In this document: in pieces, positions 1 through 8,593 of the stretch
Layout of the letters: each line of letters begins with the position of its first letter
How positions within the stretch are numbered: position 1 is the first letter of the stretch
Origin: Eubacterium sp.
GTDB taxonomy: Bacteria; Bacillota; Clostridia; Lachnospirales; Lachnospiraceae
Direction of reading: 5' to 3'
NCBI GenBank assembly: GCA_017433615.1
Contig: JAFRGW010000001.1
Span: 1-42,042, forward strand
DNA length: 42,042 bases
Position numbers and translations under genes: made by a program
Notes under the pieces: model-generated
What the model was told of the DNA's origin: nothing
Databases searched by the model: none
What the model saw: only the letters and a program-made list of their open reading frames with translations

Positions 1-1
1 C

Positions 2-172
2 AAGATCACGATCTGGGCGAAGAAGGCAAATCAGGTAGTTGTCAAGAAGAAAGCGTTTAAGTATCTCAACAAGAAGTCGGTCATCAGAGTGAAGAAGATG
101 TCGAAGAAGCAGTTCAAGAAGCTGAGAAAGAAACTGAAAAAGGCCGGATTCAAAGGTAAGATTAAACGCTGA
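2..172 (+). CDS. C-terminus of a lysine-rich, possibly surface, protein (partial)
   Basis: Frame 2 is open from the window edge to TGA at 170-172 and gives 56 residues, about 40% of them lysine or arginine (for example VVVKKKAFKYLNKK and KKLRKKLKKAGFKGKIKR). The start lies outside the window. A basic tail of this kind, with a KKLKKAG-type ending, is often seen at the end of leucine-rich-repeat (BspA-like) or Ig-like surface proteins of Lachnospiraceae. That assignment is inference from style, because no full repeat is visible. An intrinsic terminator follows 36 bases after the stop, which supports this as a genuine gene end. Confidence 0.6.
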   Translation, partial: KITIWAKKANQVVVKKKAFKYLNKKSVIRVKKMSKKQFKKLRKKLKKAGFKGKIKR

Positions 173-208
173 GTTATTGAAACACGGAAACCATCACAAA
201 CAGAAAGG

Positions 209-249
209 CGGCAGCCGGATCCCTCTTGGGGACCGGCTGCCGTTTTCGT
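209..249 (+). terminator. Intrinsic terminator
   Basis: A perfect 10-bp stem, CGGCAGCCGG (209-218) with CCGGCTGCCG (233-242), is followed by TTTTCGTTT. It closes the lysine-rich gene and isolates it from the next promoter. Confidence 0.9.
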
Positions 250-263
250 TTGTATCCTGTAAA

Positions 264-292
264 TTGATTTCCTGCGTCTTGTACCGTATAAT
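264..292 (+). promoter_or_regulatory. Sigma-A type promoter of the MBL gene
   Basis: TTGATT at 264-269 and a perfect TATAAT at 287-292 are separated by 17 bases. Transcription should start near 299, about 50 bases before the ATG at 351. Confidence 0.8.
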
Positions 293-350
293 ATGTTAGA
301 GAACAGACAGAAACAGGCAGGCACACATTTTCAGCAGCGAGGATTGATTT

Positions 351-1961
351 ATGAAACTTACATTTCTTGGTGCCACACATGAAGTTACCGGCAGCTGTTA
401 TTATATAGAGGCAGCCGGGTTCCGTTTTCTGGTGGATTATGGTATGGAGCAGGGAAATGACTGCTTTGAGAACCAGCCGATTCCGGTTCCGCCGTCTGAT
501 CTGGACTTTATGCTGCTGACGCATGCACATATCGATCACTCTGGTCTGATCCCGAAACTGTTTGCGGAGGGATTCCGCGGAGATATTTACGCGACAGAAG
601 CGACGGCTGATCTGTGCAGCATCATGCTCCGCGACAGCGCGCATATACAGGAATTCGAGGCGGAGTGGCGCAACCGCAAGGGCAAGCGTCAGGGAAAGGA
701 AGAATACGTGCCGCTGTATACGATGGCAGATGCACTGGAAGCTGTGACGCATCTGCGCGGCGAACCCTATAACATGAATATCAAGGTGCGCGACGGTATT
801 CGCGCGCGGTTTGTAGATGCAGGTCACCTGCTGGGCTCTGCAAGTATTGAACTGTGGCTGAAAGAAGGAGATGTCGAAAAGAAGCTGGTATTTTCCGGCG
901 ACATCGGAAACACAGACCAGCCGCTGATTAATGATCCGACCTATCTGAAGGAAGCGGATTATGTGATTATGGAATCGACTTACGGTGACCGCTCCCACGG
1001 GGAAGAGAAGCCCGACTATGTCGGTGAACTGGCCCGGGTCATTCAGCGAACCTTTGACCGCGGCGGCAACGTGGTTATTCCTTCCTTTGCAGTCGGCAGA
1101 ACGCAGGAGATGCTGTATTTTATCCGGCTGATCAAGGAACAGAAGCTGATCCACGGACATGATAATTTCACAGTCCATATCGACAGCCCGCTTGCCATTG
1201 AGGCCACCACGATTTTTGATAAACATTATATGGACTGCTTCGATGAAGACGCGCGGAAGCTTGTGGAGAAGGGAATCAATCCGATCCGGTTCCCGGGGCT
1301 GAAGATTGCGATTACTTCAGAGGACTCCAGATCAATCAATGAAGATGACAGACCGAAAGTAATCATCTCAGCCAGCGGCATGTGCGATGCAGGCCGCATC
1401 AAGCATCATCTGAAACACAATCTGTGGCGGAAGGACAGCACGATTCTCTTTGTCGGCTATCAGGCCACAGGAACGATGGGCCGTGCCCTGCTCGAAGGCG
1501 CGAAAGAGGTGAAGCTGTTCGGCGAGCAGATCGCGGTTGCGGCAGAGATCACATCCCTGCCGGGACTGAGCGGACATGCAGACAATGCCGGGCTGATGAA
1601 GTGGGCTTCATCCTTCTCGGAAAACCCGCCGCAGCATGTATTTGTGACACACGGCGAAGACACCGTGACGGAGTTTTTCGCAGAGCGCCTCAGAAATGAG
1701 CTGGGCTATCAGGCCGATGCACCTTATTCCGGCTGGATTCTGAATCTGGAAACCGATGAATTTGAAGCAATGCCGGCAGGCGTCCGCGTTGCGAAGCCGA
1801 TGAAGGCAGCAGCAAGGAAAGCACAGTCTGTATTTGAGCGGCTGTGGGCGGCAGGTCAGCGCCTGCTGACAGTAATCCGCCACAACGAAGGCGGTGCCAA
1901 TAAGGATCTTGCAAGATTTGCAGATCAGATTAATTCGCTGTGTGACAAGTGGGACCGGTAG
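351..1961 (+). CDS. MBL-fold / beta-CASP RNA-processing exonuclease-like protein
   Basis: 536 residues, the usual size for bacterial CPSF/YSH1-like metallo-beta-lactamase proteins. The N-terminal MBL domain has the zinc motif HAHIDH at residues 58-63, followed by the histidine of GHLLGSA and the aspartate of FSGDIGN. The beta-CASP insert follows, with ESTYGDRSH and the VIPSFAVGRTQE block. The C-terminal part returns to the MBL/RMMBL fold with LSGHADN and VFVTHGE. Proteins of this group are predicted two-metal RNA exo- or endonucleases in the cytoplasm; the exact substrate cannot be read from sequence. The start is ATG 351, preceded by a GCGAGGA site. The gene has its own promoter. Its stop is followed after one base by a copy of the dispersed hairpin repeat. 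Confidence 0.88.
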   Translation: MKLTFLGATHEVTGSCYYIEAAGFRFLVDYGMEQGNDCFENQPIPVPPSDLDFMLLTHAHIDHSGLIPKLFAEGFRGDIYATEATADLCSIMLRDSAHIQEFEAEWRNRKGKRQGKEEYVPLYTMADALEAVTHLRGEPYNMNIKVRDGIRARFVDAGHLLGSASIELWLKEGDVEKKLVFSGDIGNTDQPLINDPTYLKEADYVIMESTYGDRSHGEEKPDYVGELARVIQRTFDRGGNVVIPSFAVGRTQEMLYFIRLIKEQKLIHGHDNFTVHIDSPLAIEATTIFDKHYMDCFDEDARKLVEKGINPIRFPGLKIAITSEDSRSINEDDRPKVIISASGMCDAGRIKHHLKHNLWRKDSTILFVGYQATGTMGRALLEGAKEVKLFGEQIAVAAEITSLPGLSGHADNAGLMKWASSFSENPPQHVFVTHGEDTVTEFFAERLRNELGYQADAPYSGWILNLETDEFEAMPAGVRVAKPMKAAARKAQSVFERLWAAGQRLLTVIRHNEGGANKDLARFADQINSLCDKWDR

Positions 1962-1962
1962 A

Positions 1963-2112
1963 GGAGACAAGGGACGGTTCTCTGTCTCCGAAAACAATAG
2001 AATCATCCGGAGCAGGATACATTTTCCACGCAGCTCAGGTGGAATTCGCTGCTTTGGAAAGTGTATCCTGCTTTGATGTTGTGGAAGAGACAGAGAACCG
2101 TCCCCTGTCTCC
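1963..2112. repeat. Inverted-pair repeat element, copy A
   Basis: Two 27-base arms face each other, at 1963-1989 and about 2086-2112. Each arm is itself a hairpin (GGAGACAG / CTGTCTCC type stem around a GGGACGGTTC loop). Between them a 17-base inverted repeat (2012-2028 with 2055-2071, 16 of 17 matching, GCAGGATAC.../...GTATCCTGC) encloses a loop with GCAGCTCAGG. The copy fills the space between the MBL gene and mtnN and contains no ORF of its own. The layout resembles REPIN-type non-autonomous elements mobilised by Y1/RAYT transposases. That link is inference, since no transposase is present here. Confidence 0.85.
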
Positions 2113-2143
2113 TTGTTGACGCAGATAAAGAAAGAGGAGAAAA

Positions 2144-2860
2144 ATGTTCAATTTGGTTGGAATTATCGGCGCGATGGAAGAGGAAGTGGCTGCGCTGAAA
2201 AGTGAGATGGAGCAGGTAGAGACACGGGAAAAGGCCGGCATGGTGTTTCTGAAGGGTAAGCTGTGCGGCAGGGACGTGGTTGTGGTGCGGTCCGGGATTG
2301 CCAAAGTGAATGCCGGTATCTGTACGCAGATTCTGGTGGATGACTATCACGTGGATGCAGTCATCAATACAGGGATTGCCGGCAGTCTCCAGAATACGAT
2401 CGAGATCGGTGACATCGTGGTGTCGACGGATGCGCTGCAGTATGATGTGCATGTGGAGGCGTTCGGCTATGCGCCGGGACAGATCCCGCGGATGGATACG
2501 CTGGCATTTCCGGCGGATGAACGTCTGATCGCGCTTGCAGAAAAGGTCTGCAGAGAGGTTAATTCGGAGATCGGCGTGCACCGCGGGCGCGTCGTTTCAG
2601 GCGACTGTTTCGTTTCTGATAAGGCCGTAAAAGCGGAGTTGAAGGAAGTACACCAGGGAAGCTGTGCGGAGATGGAGGGTGCTGCGATTGCGCAGGCCGC
2701 GTATCTGAACGGAATCCCGTATGTGATTCTCCGCGCAATTTCTGACAAAGCAGATGACAGTGCAACTGTAGATTATGATACATTTGAGAAAATGGCGATC
2801 CGGCACTGTGTGAATCTGGTGCGGGGAATGATCACACAGATGCAGCGGGAGGTTTTCTGA
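2144..2860 (+). CDS. mtnN: 5'-methylthioadenosine/S-adenosylhomocysteine nucleosidase
   Basis: 238 residues, close to the family norm of about 230. The enzyme hydrolyses MTA and SAH to adenine plus the thioribose sugar, clearing inhibitors of methylation and feeding methionine salvage; it also yields S-ribosylhomocysteine. Family landmarks are present: GIIGAMEEEV at the N-terminus with the catalytic-pocket glutamate, VNTGIAGS-type loop (INTGIAGSL), AEMEGAAIAQ with the substrate-binding glutamate, and AISDKADD with the general-acid aspartate. The start is ATG 2144, preceded by AAAGAGGAG. No clear promoter lies between repeat copy A and the gene, so it may be transcribed through the repeat from the MBL promoter. 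Confidence 0.95.
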   Translation: MFNLVGIIGAMEEEVAALKSEMEQVETREKAGMVFLKGKLCGRDVVVVRSGIAKVNAGICTQILVDDYHVDAVINTGIAGSLQNTIEIGDIVVSTDALQYDVHVEAFGYAPGQIPRMDTLAFPADERLIALAEKVCREVNSEIGVHRGRVVSGDCFVSDKAVKAELKEVHQGSCAEMEGAAIAQAAYLNGIPYVILRAISDKADDSATVDYDTFEKMAIRHCVNLVRGMITQMQREVF

Positions 2861-2869
2861 TACAGATGA

Positions 2870-3154
2870 TCAGTTAGCCGGATAGAAAAAATCTTCTTCC
2901 AGAATCGAGATTTCCAGAAAATCAAAATCAATTGTTTCAATAAAGCTGTCCTGTTTGAACTGCGTTTTCTTATGGCGCTGAAACTGCGTGATATTGGCGT
3001 CCAGCCAGATCGGCCGGGACAGATCAAACTGATAACAGATCTCATTGAGGGCATCCAGCACTTTGTGTGTGCGGGTGTCCTCTTTTTCATTCTCAATGAC
3101 AACATCGCGCAGGGTGCGGCCATCTTTTACAATTTTTCCCCAGAGTCGGAACAT
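2870..3154 (-). CDS. Small conserved hypothetical protein
   Basis: 94 residues beginning MFRLWGKIVKDGR. This start is chosen because AAGGAGG lies 7 bases upstream; a longer in-frame ORF to 3253 has no such site. The product is acidic, with a charged IENEKEDTRTHKVLDALNEICYQ region and an acidic aromatic end (FIETIDFDFLEISILEEDFF). There is no signal peptide, membrane segment or catalytic motif. The gene is convergent with mtnN (9 bases between stops) and divergent from the aconitase-like gene. I do not recognise a functional family; similar short proteins appear to be conserved in Lachnospiraceae, from memory only. Confidence 0.75.
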   Translation of the reverse strand: MFRLWGKIVKDGRTLRDVVIENEKEDTRTHKVLDALNEICYQFDLSRPIWLDANITQFQRHKKTQFKQDSFIETIDFDFLEISILEEDFFYPAN

Positions 3155-3276
3155 GAGAACCTCCTTACGCCCGTTGCAGTCTGGCAGCGGTTCCGTGCGT
3201 CTGCAGTGGTGTCGTGCGTCCGGCGTGAAAGACTGCCTTTTATGCATAAACACACGAATATTTGCCCGCTCTTTAC

Positions 3277-3306
3277 TTGCAAGAGTCAGGCCCGATGCAT
3301 TATACT
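3277..3306 (+). promoter_or_regulatory. Probable promoter of the aconitase-like gene
   Basis: TTGCAA at 3277-3282 and TATACT at 3301-3306 have an 18-base spacer, about 90 bases before the chosen start codon. Confidence 0.5.
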
Positions 3307-3395
3307 GTTACAGGTGGTTTGAAGTATAAAAAATAAATGCTGCATTTACTATATAAGATTTTCGGTAAAGATGCAAAGTGAAAGGAGTTTGGCAG

Positions 3396-5723
3396 ATGAT
3401 TAAGTTACATGAGCAGGGTGCTTATCTGGTCGGCGGACAGACCATTATTCCGGCAGACGCAGAAGCATCTGCGAAACTGCAGGCTACAGCCGGCAAAGCG
3501 GTCAGCCCGGCAGAAGCAAAGAAGGAGACAATTGCCTGGGGAATTCTGGAAGCTCACAATACTTCCGGCAATATGGAGCAGCTGCAGATTAAATTCGACA
3601 AGCTGACATCGCACGACATCACATTTGTCGGTATCATTCAGACGGCACGCGCCTCGGGACTGGAGAAGTTCCCGATTCCGTATGTCCTGACCAACTGTCA
3701 CAATTCCCTCTGTGCAGTCGGCGGCACAATCAATGAAGACGATCACATGTTCGGACTGTCCTGCGCGAAGCGTTATGGCGGTGTCTATGTACCGCCGCAT
3801 CAGGCCGTGATCCATCAGTTTGCCCGTGAGATGCTGGCAGGCGGCGGGCGCATGATCCTCGGTTCAGATTCCCACACCCGCTATGGCGCGCTGGGGACTA
3901 TGGCCATGGGTGAGGGCGGACCGGAACTGGTCAAGCAGCTGCTGGAGCGCACCTATGATATCGCAATGCCGGGTGTTGTCGGCGTATACCTGACAGGTGC
4001 ACCGATACCGGGCGTCGGTCCGCAGGACGTTGCATTGGCACTGATCAAGGCGGTATTTGACAACGGTTATGTCAAAAACAAAGTCATGGAGTTTGTCGGC
4101 CCGGGCGTCGCTTCTCTGAGCACAGACTTCCGCATCGGCGTGGATGTCATGACAACTGAGACCACATGTCTGTCCTCCATCTGGCGCACAGATGACGAGG
4201 TGAAGAAATTCTACGAAGAACACGGACGCGTGGACGAATACAAAGAACTGAATCCGGGTGAGATTGCATATTACGACGGCATGATCGAGATTGATCTTTC
4301 TGAAATCCGTCCGATGATTGCAATGCCGTTCCATCCGAGTAATGCCTATACGATTGAAGAAGTAAATGCAAACCTGATGGATATTCTGGATGATGTCGAG
4401 AAGCGCGCACAGGTGTCGCTGGACGGCAAAATCCCGTACTCACTGAAGGACAAAGTGCATGACGGAAAACTGCTGGTAGACCAGGGCATCATTGCCGGAT
4501 GTGCAGGCGGCGGATTTGAGAACATCTGTGATGCGGCGGATATCCTGCGCGGACATTTCATCGGCGCAGACGATTTCACCATGAGTGTCTATCCGGCCAG
4601 CACCCCGATCTACATGGAACTGGCGAAAAATGGCGTTCTGGCAGATCTGATCCGCACCGGAACCGTCGTCAAGACAGCATTCTGCGGACCGTGCTTCGGC
4701 GCGGGCGACACACCGGCGAACAACGCATTTTCCATCAGACATTCCACACGAAACTTCCCGAACCGCGAAGGTTCCAAGATTCAGGAAGGTCAGATTTCTT
4801 CGGTCGCACTGATGGATGCCCGCTCGATTGCGGCAACCGCGGTTAACCAGGGATTCCTGACACCGGCAACAGAATATGCGGGTGAATACAGAAGACCGGT
4901 TTATCATTTTGACAAAGAAATCTACGCAAACCGCGTATTCGACAGCCACGGTGAGGCAGATCCTTCTGTAGAGGTAAAGTTCGGCCCGAATATCAAGGAC
5001 TGGCCGGAGATGGCGAAACTTCCGGAAAATATGATCCTGAAAGTCGTTTCTGAGATTCATGATCCGGTTACCACAACCGATGAACTGATTCCGTCGGGTG
5101 AGACATCCTCCTACCGCTCCAATCCGCTGCGTCTGTCAGAATTTGCGCTTTCCAGAAAGGATCCGGCATATGTCGGCCGTGCAAAAGAAGTGCAGAAGGC
5201 ACAGCGTGCCATCGAGGCAGGTGAGGCGCCGGAAGATGCACTCCCGGAGATCGTCAATGTTCTTGATGCACTGGAGAGAGAATTCCCGGATCTGCAGGAT
5301 GATATTGAAAAAATTGCATCCGGCGCAGCAGACGGGACAGAAGGTGTTCTCGGTGTCGGCTCAACAATCTTTGCCGTAAAACCGGGCGACGGCTCTGCGC
5401 GTGAGCAGGCAGCTTCCTGCCAGAAGGTGCTCGGCGGCTGGGCCAACATTGCCAATGAATATGCGACGAAGCGCTACCGCTCCAATCTGATCAACTGGGG
5501 CATGCTTCCGTTCCTGATCCCGGAAGGGGATCTGCCGTTTGCAAACGGAGATTATCTCTTCGTTCCGGGCATCCGCGCAGCTGTGGAGAACAAAACGGAA
5601 GAAATTACGGCTTACCGGGTCGGCGAAGAGATGAAGGCATTTACTATGCGTCTGGGAGATCTGACGGACGACGAGAGAGAGATCATCACAAAGGGATGTC
5701 TGATTAATTATTACAGAGGATAA
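3396..5723 (+). CDS. Aconitase-family hydratase (aconitate hydratase-like, [4Fe-4S])
   Basis: 775 residues from ATG 3396, which has AAAGGAG 8 bases upstream; an in-frame GTG at 3378 overlaps that site and is less likely. Aconitase-superfamily features are the GSDSHTRYG block and three probable cluster cysteines: Cys369 in GCAGGG, and Cys430 and Cys433 in [13 protein letters not shown] marks the substrate loop. The C-terminal half holds the swivelling domain. The sequence looks closer to the YbhJ-like branch than to AcnA or AcnB. The reaction is probably hydration/dehydration of a tricarboxylic acid such as citrate/isocitrate, but the substrate is not proven by sequence. It stands alone, with no citrate synthase or isocitrate dehydrogenase beside it. 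Confidence 0.85.
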   Translation: MIKLHEQGAYLVGGQTIIPADAEASAKLQATAGKAVSPAEAKKETIAWGILEAHNTSGNMEQLQIKFDKLTSHDITFVGIIQTARASGLEKFPIPYVLTNCHNSLCAVGGTINEDDHMFGLSCAKRYGGVYVPPHQAVIHQFAREMLAGGGRMILGSDSHTRYGALGTMAMGEGGPELVKQLLERTYDIAMPGVVGVYLTGAPIPGVGPQDVALALIKAVFDNGYVKNKVMEFVGPGVASLSTDFRIGVDVMTTETTCLSSIWRTDDEVKKFYEEHGRVDEYKELNPGEIAYYDGMIEIDLSEIRPMIAMPFHPSNAYTIEEVNANLMDILDDVEKRAQVSLDGKIPYSLKDKVHDGKLLVDQGIIAGCAGGGFENICDAADILRGHFIGADDFTMSVYPASTPIYMELAKNGVLADLIRTGTVVKTAFCGPCFGAGDTPANNAFSIRHSTRNFPNREGSKIQEGQISSVALMDARSIAATAVNQGFLTPATEYAGEYRRPVYHFDKEIYANRVFDSHGEADPSVEVKFGPNIKDWPEMAKLPENMILKVVSEIHDPVTTTDELIPSGETSSYRSNPLRLSEFALSRKDPAYVGRAKEVQKAQRAIEAGEAPEDALPEIVNVLDALEREFPDLQDDIEKIASGAADGTEGVLGVGSTIFAVKPGDGSAREQAASCQKVLGGWANIANEYATKRYRSNLINWGMLPFLIPEGDLPFANGDYLFVPGIRAAVENKTEEITAYRVGEEMKAFTMRLGDLTDDEREIITKGCLINYYRG

Positions 5724-5753
5724 GAAACTTTTCGTCTGAGATGGAATAGAAGT

Positions 5754-5790
5754 GGGCTGCCGCATGAAGTGTCTTCATGCGACAGCTCAA
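5754..5790 (+). terminator. Hairpin after the aconitase-like gene, weak terminator
   Basis: CGCATGAAG and CTTCATGCG form a 9-bp stem around TGT, extended by GCTG/CAGC across a bulge (5756-5786). The following AATTTATGG is a poor U-tract, so termination may be inefficient. Confidence 0.45.
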
Positions 5791-5909
5791 TTTATGGAAA
5801 AAATCAGAAACGCATGAAGTTTTGACGCAGCTGTGGTTTTCAATTCCGGGAACTTGTGAAATGTACGGAAAATGTACAAAAATTCGCATGTGTTTTTGGA
5901 AAAATGTAG

Positions 5910-5938
5910 ATGACAAATCACTCAAAAAGTGGTATTAT
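5910..5938 (+). promoter_or_regulatory. Promoter of the NlpC/P60-3D gene
   Basis: ATGACA at 5910-5915 and TATTAT at 5933-5938 have a 17-base spacer. The predicted leader is about 65 bases, too short for a c-di-AMP riboswitch of the type that often precedes wall hydrolases. Confidence 0.6.
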
Positions 5939-6008
5939 GACTACGGAATTGTTACAAAAAGTTAATATTTGGGGATATTAATTATTTAACCGAGGTTAAG
6001 AATAGAAG

Positions 6009-8483
6009 ATGAAACGACAGGAATGGAAAAAATGGATGGCAGGTCTTCTGACAGCCGGGATGCTGGTTGCACAGCCAATGGTATCTTTTGCAGATACGGC
6101 AGCTGATGCAGCAGTGAAGTCTGCTTCTTCCGGTGAGACAGGCAAAGAGAATTCAGGGGAGACGCCTGTGGATCCGGAACCGACAGGGACACCGGAGCCG
6201 ACGGCAGATCCGGAACCGACAGGGACACCGGAGCCGACAGTGTCGCCGGAACCGACAGGGACACCGGAGCCGACAGTGTCGCCGGAACCAACAGGGACAC
6301 CGGATGTGACACCTTCTCCGACGGCCGAACCGGCACCAACGGCTGCGCCGTCGCAGGAAGAAGCCATCATCATAGAAGAGACAACAACCGAAGAGCCGGA
6401 GAAGGAAGAAGAGACGGAAGAGGAGAAAGAAGAAAAATCCACCAATGAACAGCTGGTGGCAGGACAGCAGATTGTTCACGCGCCGGTGATCATAGATAAT
6501 TTCCGTTTCTGGACTGTCAACCGGAAATACGCCTTTGCCAAGGAGAAAGATACAGCCATTCTTGAAGAGATGGATGATGAGGCTGAGGTAATCGGAACAC
6601 TTCCTGAGGATGGACTTTGCTATGTCCTGAAAGATCATGCAGAGGAAGGACCGGGAGTCGACGAGAATCCTTCAGGAATGGGTGAAGAGCAGGCAGAAGA
6701 CGCGGAAGATGCAGCTGAGGCAGAGCAGGAGACAGAAGTCACGGTTGATACGACCGGAGAAACCTGGCTGTATGTTGAGTCGAACGGAGTCCGTGGATTT
6801 GTAAAGGACGAAGATCTTTACTCCGGCAGACGTGCACAGGAGATTCTGGCAGACCATCTGGAGCATAAGAAGGATCCGGTCACAGGTGATCTGGTCACCA
6901 TGCTTGCATCTGATGTGCCGCTTGCAGAAGAGAAGGTTAAACCGGAAGAGAATGATGCATTTACCTGGATGCGTGCAACTGCAGAGAAGACTGTGATCCA
7001 GAAGGATTACGCCATCTCCAATGACCGGGTGAGCATCCGTGAGGAGAAAGATGCGGAAAGCCGCGCGATCGGTGTGCTTCCCAAAGGCGCAATCTGTTAC
7101 ATCGTTGCAGACCGTGACAGTGAATGGGTCTATGTTGAGTCCGGTGATGTGCGCGGATTTGTTAAAAATGAATATCTCGAAAAGGATGAAACATCCTATC
7201 TGGAAGATACGCTTGAAGAAGAGCAGCTTGAAGGCATCAGAGCCAGTGAACTGACATCAGCGGGATCCGACGAATCTGCAGATGATGCGGACAGCGAGAT
7301 GGAGATCGAGCTGATCACCAGTGACGGGAAGAATGTCCGTGCAGGGAAAACGCCTGCCGGTGCACAGAATGTCACGGAAGACAACGACGGAAACAGCAGT
7401 TCAGATGCTTCAGAAACGAGCCTGAAAGCAGAGGCGGATGATGACAGACCGGCTTCCGACCTGGACCTGCAGGAAGAAAACGGAGTCACACAGAAAACTG
7501 CCGGAAACAGTCCGGAATCTTCTGATGAGACAGCAGATGACGCGGATCCGGATGCTGACAGCGCAGACGGAGATGAGAATGCAGCTGATGCAGAGGAAGA
7601 AGATCCGCTCGCAGAGATCGATCAGGAAAAATATCCTGTTTATTACGAGGTAATTGAGAAGGGCGAGGACAGCTTCGATACAGCGGAGCAGAACATTGAG
7701 CCGGATGAAAACAGCGCACTCTATTATACCCGTACGTCCCCGTTCCCCGGAACACCGGGCGGCAAGGTGCGTGAGTCTCTGATCGCCTACGCCTCTGAAT
7801 TTGTCGGCAACCCGTATGTCTGGGGCGGAACCAGTCTGACCAGCGGTGCGGACTGCTCCGGATTCGTCCAGAGCATCTATGCACAGTACGGATACAGTCT
7901 GCCGCGTACGTCCGGGGAGCAGTCACAGTATGGCATGCAGATTCCTGTCGAAGAGGCAGAACCTGGTGATCTGATCTTCTACGCAGAAGATGGTGTGGTC
8001 TACCACGTTGTTATCTATGCGGGAGACGGCGAGACGATCGAAGCAATGAACGAGAGTCACGGCATCACATTCGGACATGTCCTGTCTTCGGATGCAGTCT
8101 GGGCTACCCGCGTCCTGGAAGATACACGCGATGAACTTGTGGATTTCAGTGCAGATATCGGCGCACAGAATGCGACGAAGGAAATGTACGGAAAAGATCT
8201 CGGTGAATTCCGGATCACCTACTACTGCCCGTGTGAAGAATGCAACGGCGTCTATGCAGGACATTCCGCGACAGGTGCGCCGCTGATTCAGGGCCGCACA
8301 ATCGCAGTTGACCCGTCACTCATTCCTTACGGAACCAAAGTTATCATAGGCGGTCACGTCTTTACGGCAGAAGATTGCGGCGGCGCAATCAAAGGCAAAC
8401 GCATTGATGTCTTCGTCAATGAACACGCAATGTGTGATGCCCTCGGCGTCAGCAGCGCACATGTCTATCTCACAAATGAATAA
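6009..8483 (+). CDS. Secreted SH3 - NlpC/P60 - 3D domain cell-wall hydrolase
   Basis: 824 residues. A signal peptide is visible (KRQEWKKWMAGLLTAGMLV, cleavage near SFA). Then follow a proline/glutamate/threonine stalk of about four 12-residue repeats (PEPTGTPEPT), an acidic linker, two bacterial SH3-like domains (about 175-277 and 336-395, both ending VESxxVRGFVKxE), and a long Asp/Glu/Ser-rich spacer. An NlpC/P60 domain follows with Cys616 (GADCSGF) and His666 (VVYHVVIYAG). The C-terminal 3D domain (about 731-824) has ITYYCPC, AVDPSLIPYGT and AEDCGGAIKGKRID. NlpC/P60 domains cut gamma-D-Glu-diamino acid bonds in peptidoglycan stem peptides; 3D domains resemble MltA/Rpf C-termini and suggest glycan cleavage. 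One chain may therefore cut both peptide and glycan. Start ATG 6009 has only a weak upstream GAGG. Confidence 0.9.
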   Translation: MKRQEWKKWMAGLLTAGMLVAQPMVSFADTAADAAVKSASSGETGKENSGETPVDPEPTGTPEPTADPEPTGTPEPTVSPEPTGTPEPTVSPEPTGTPDVTPSPTAEPAPTAAPSQEEAIIIEETTTEEPEKEEETEEEKEEKSTNEQLVAGQQIVHAPVIIDNFRFWTVNRKYAFAKEKDTAILEEMDDEAEVIGTLPEDGLCYVLKDHAEEGPGVDENPSGMGEEQAEDAEDAAEAEQETEVTVDTTGETWLYVESNGVRGFVKDEDLYSGRRAQEILADHLEHKKDPVTGDLVTMLASDVPLAEEKVKPEENDAFTWMRATAEKTVIQKDYAISNDRVSIREEKDAESRAIGVLPKGAICYIVADRDSEWVYVESGDVRGFVKNEYLEKDETSYLEDTLEEEQLEGIRASELTSAGSDESADDADSEMEIELITSDGKNVRAGKTPAGAQNVTEDNDGNSSSDASETSLKAEADDDRPASDLDLQEENGVTQKTAGNSPESSDETADDADPDADSADGDENAADAEEEDPLAEIDQEKYPVYYEVIEKGEDSFDTAEQNIEPDENSALYYTRTSPFPGTPGGKVRESLIAYASEFVGNPYVWGGTSLTSGADCSGFVQSIYAQYGYSLPRTSGEQSQYGMQIPVEEAEPGDLIFYAEDGVVYHVVIYAGDGETIEAMNESHGITFGHVLSSDAVWATRVLEDTRDELVDFSADIGAQNATKEMYGKDLGEFRITYYCPCEECNGVYAGHSATGAPLIQGRTIAVDPSLIPYGTKVIIGGHVFTAEDCGGAIKGKRIDVFVNEHAMCDALGVSSAHVYLTNE
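6171..6314 (+). repeat. 36-bp coding tandem repeat (PEPT stalk)
   Basis: Four 36-bp units at 6171, 6207, 6243 and 6279 encode DPEPTGTPEPTx-type 12-mers. The units differ by few bases, so copy number probably varies between strains. Confidence 0.85.
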
Positions 8484-8486
8484 ACA

Positions 8487-8520
8487 AAAACAGGAGACAT
8501 TATCGTCTCCTGTTTTTTAT
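8487..8520 (+). terminator. Intrinsic terminator
   Basis: ACAGGAGAC (8490-8498) pairs with GTCTCCTGT (8505-8513) around ATTATC, followed by TTTTTT. It ends the NlpC/P60-3D transcript. Confidence 0.92.
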
Positions 8521-8593
8521 TATACTTATGAATGGCGCAGCCATTATTCTGGAAAGACATCCGCAGTGCTGGTTCAATCAATAAAATCCAGCT

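Noticed and set aside
174-1226. 350-residue minus-strand ORF opposite the MBL gene
   Set aside because: It runs through the terminator and promoter of the MBL gene and its translation has no motif; the plus-strand frame has a full set of metal ligands.
8545-8565. Short similarity of TATTCTGGA...GACATCCGCA with 27647-27668, and CATCCGCAAATAAA shared by 27661 and 41706
   Set aside because: The matches are only 14-21 bases with gaps and different surroundings. They may be chance or a worn repeat, and are not enough to call a family.
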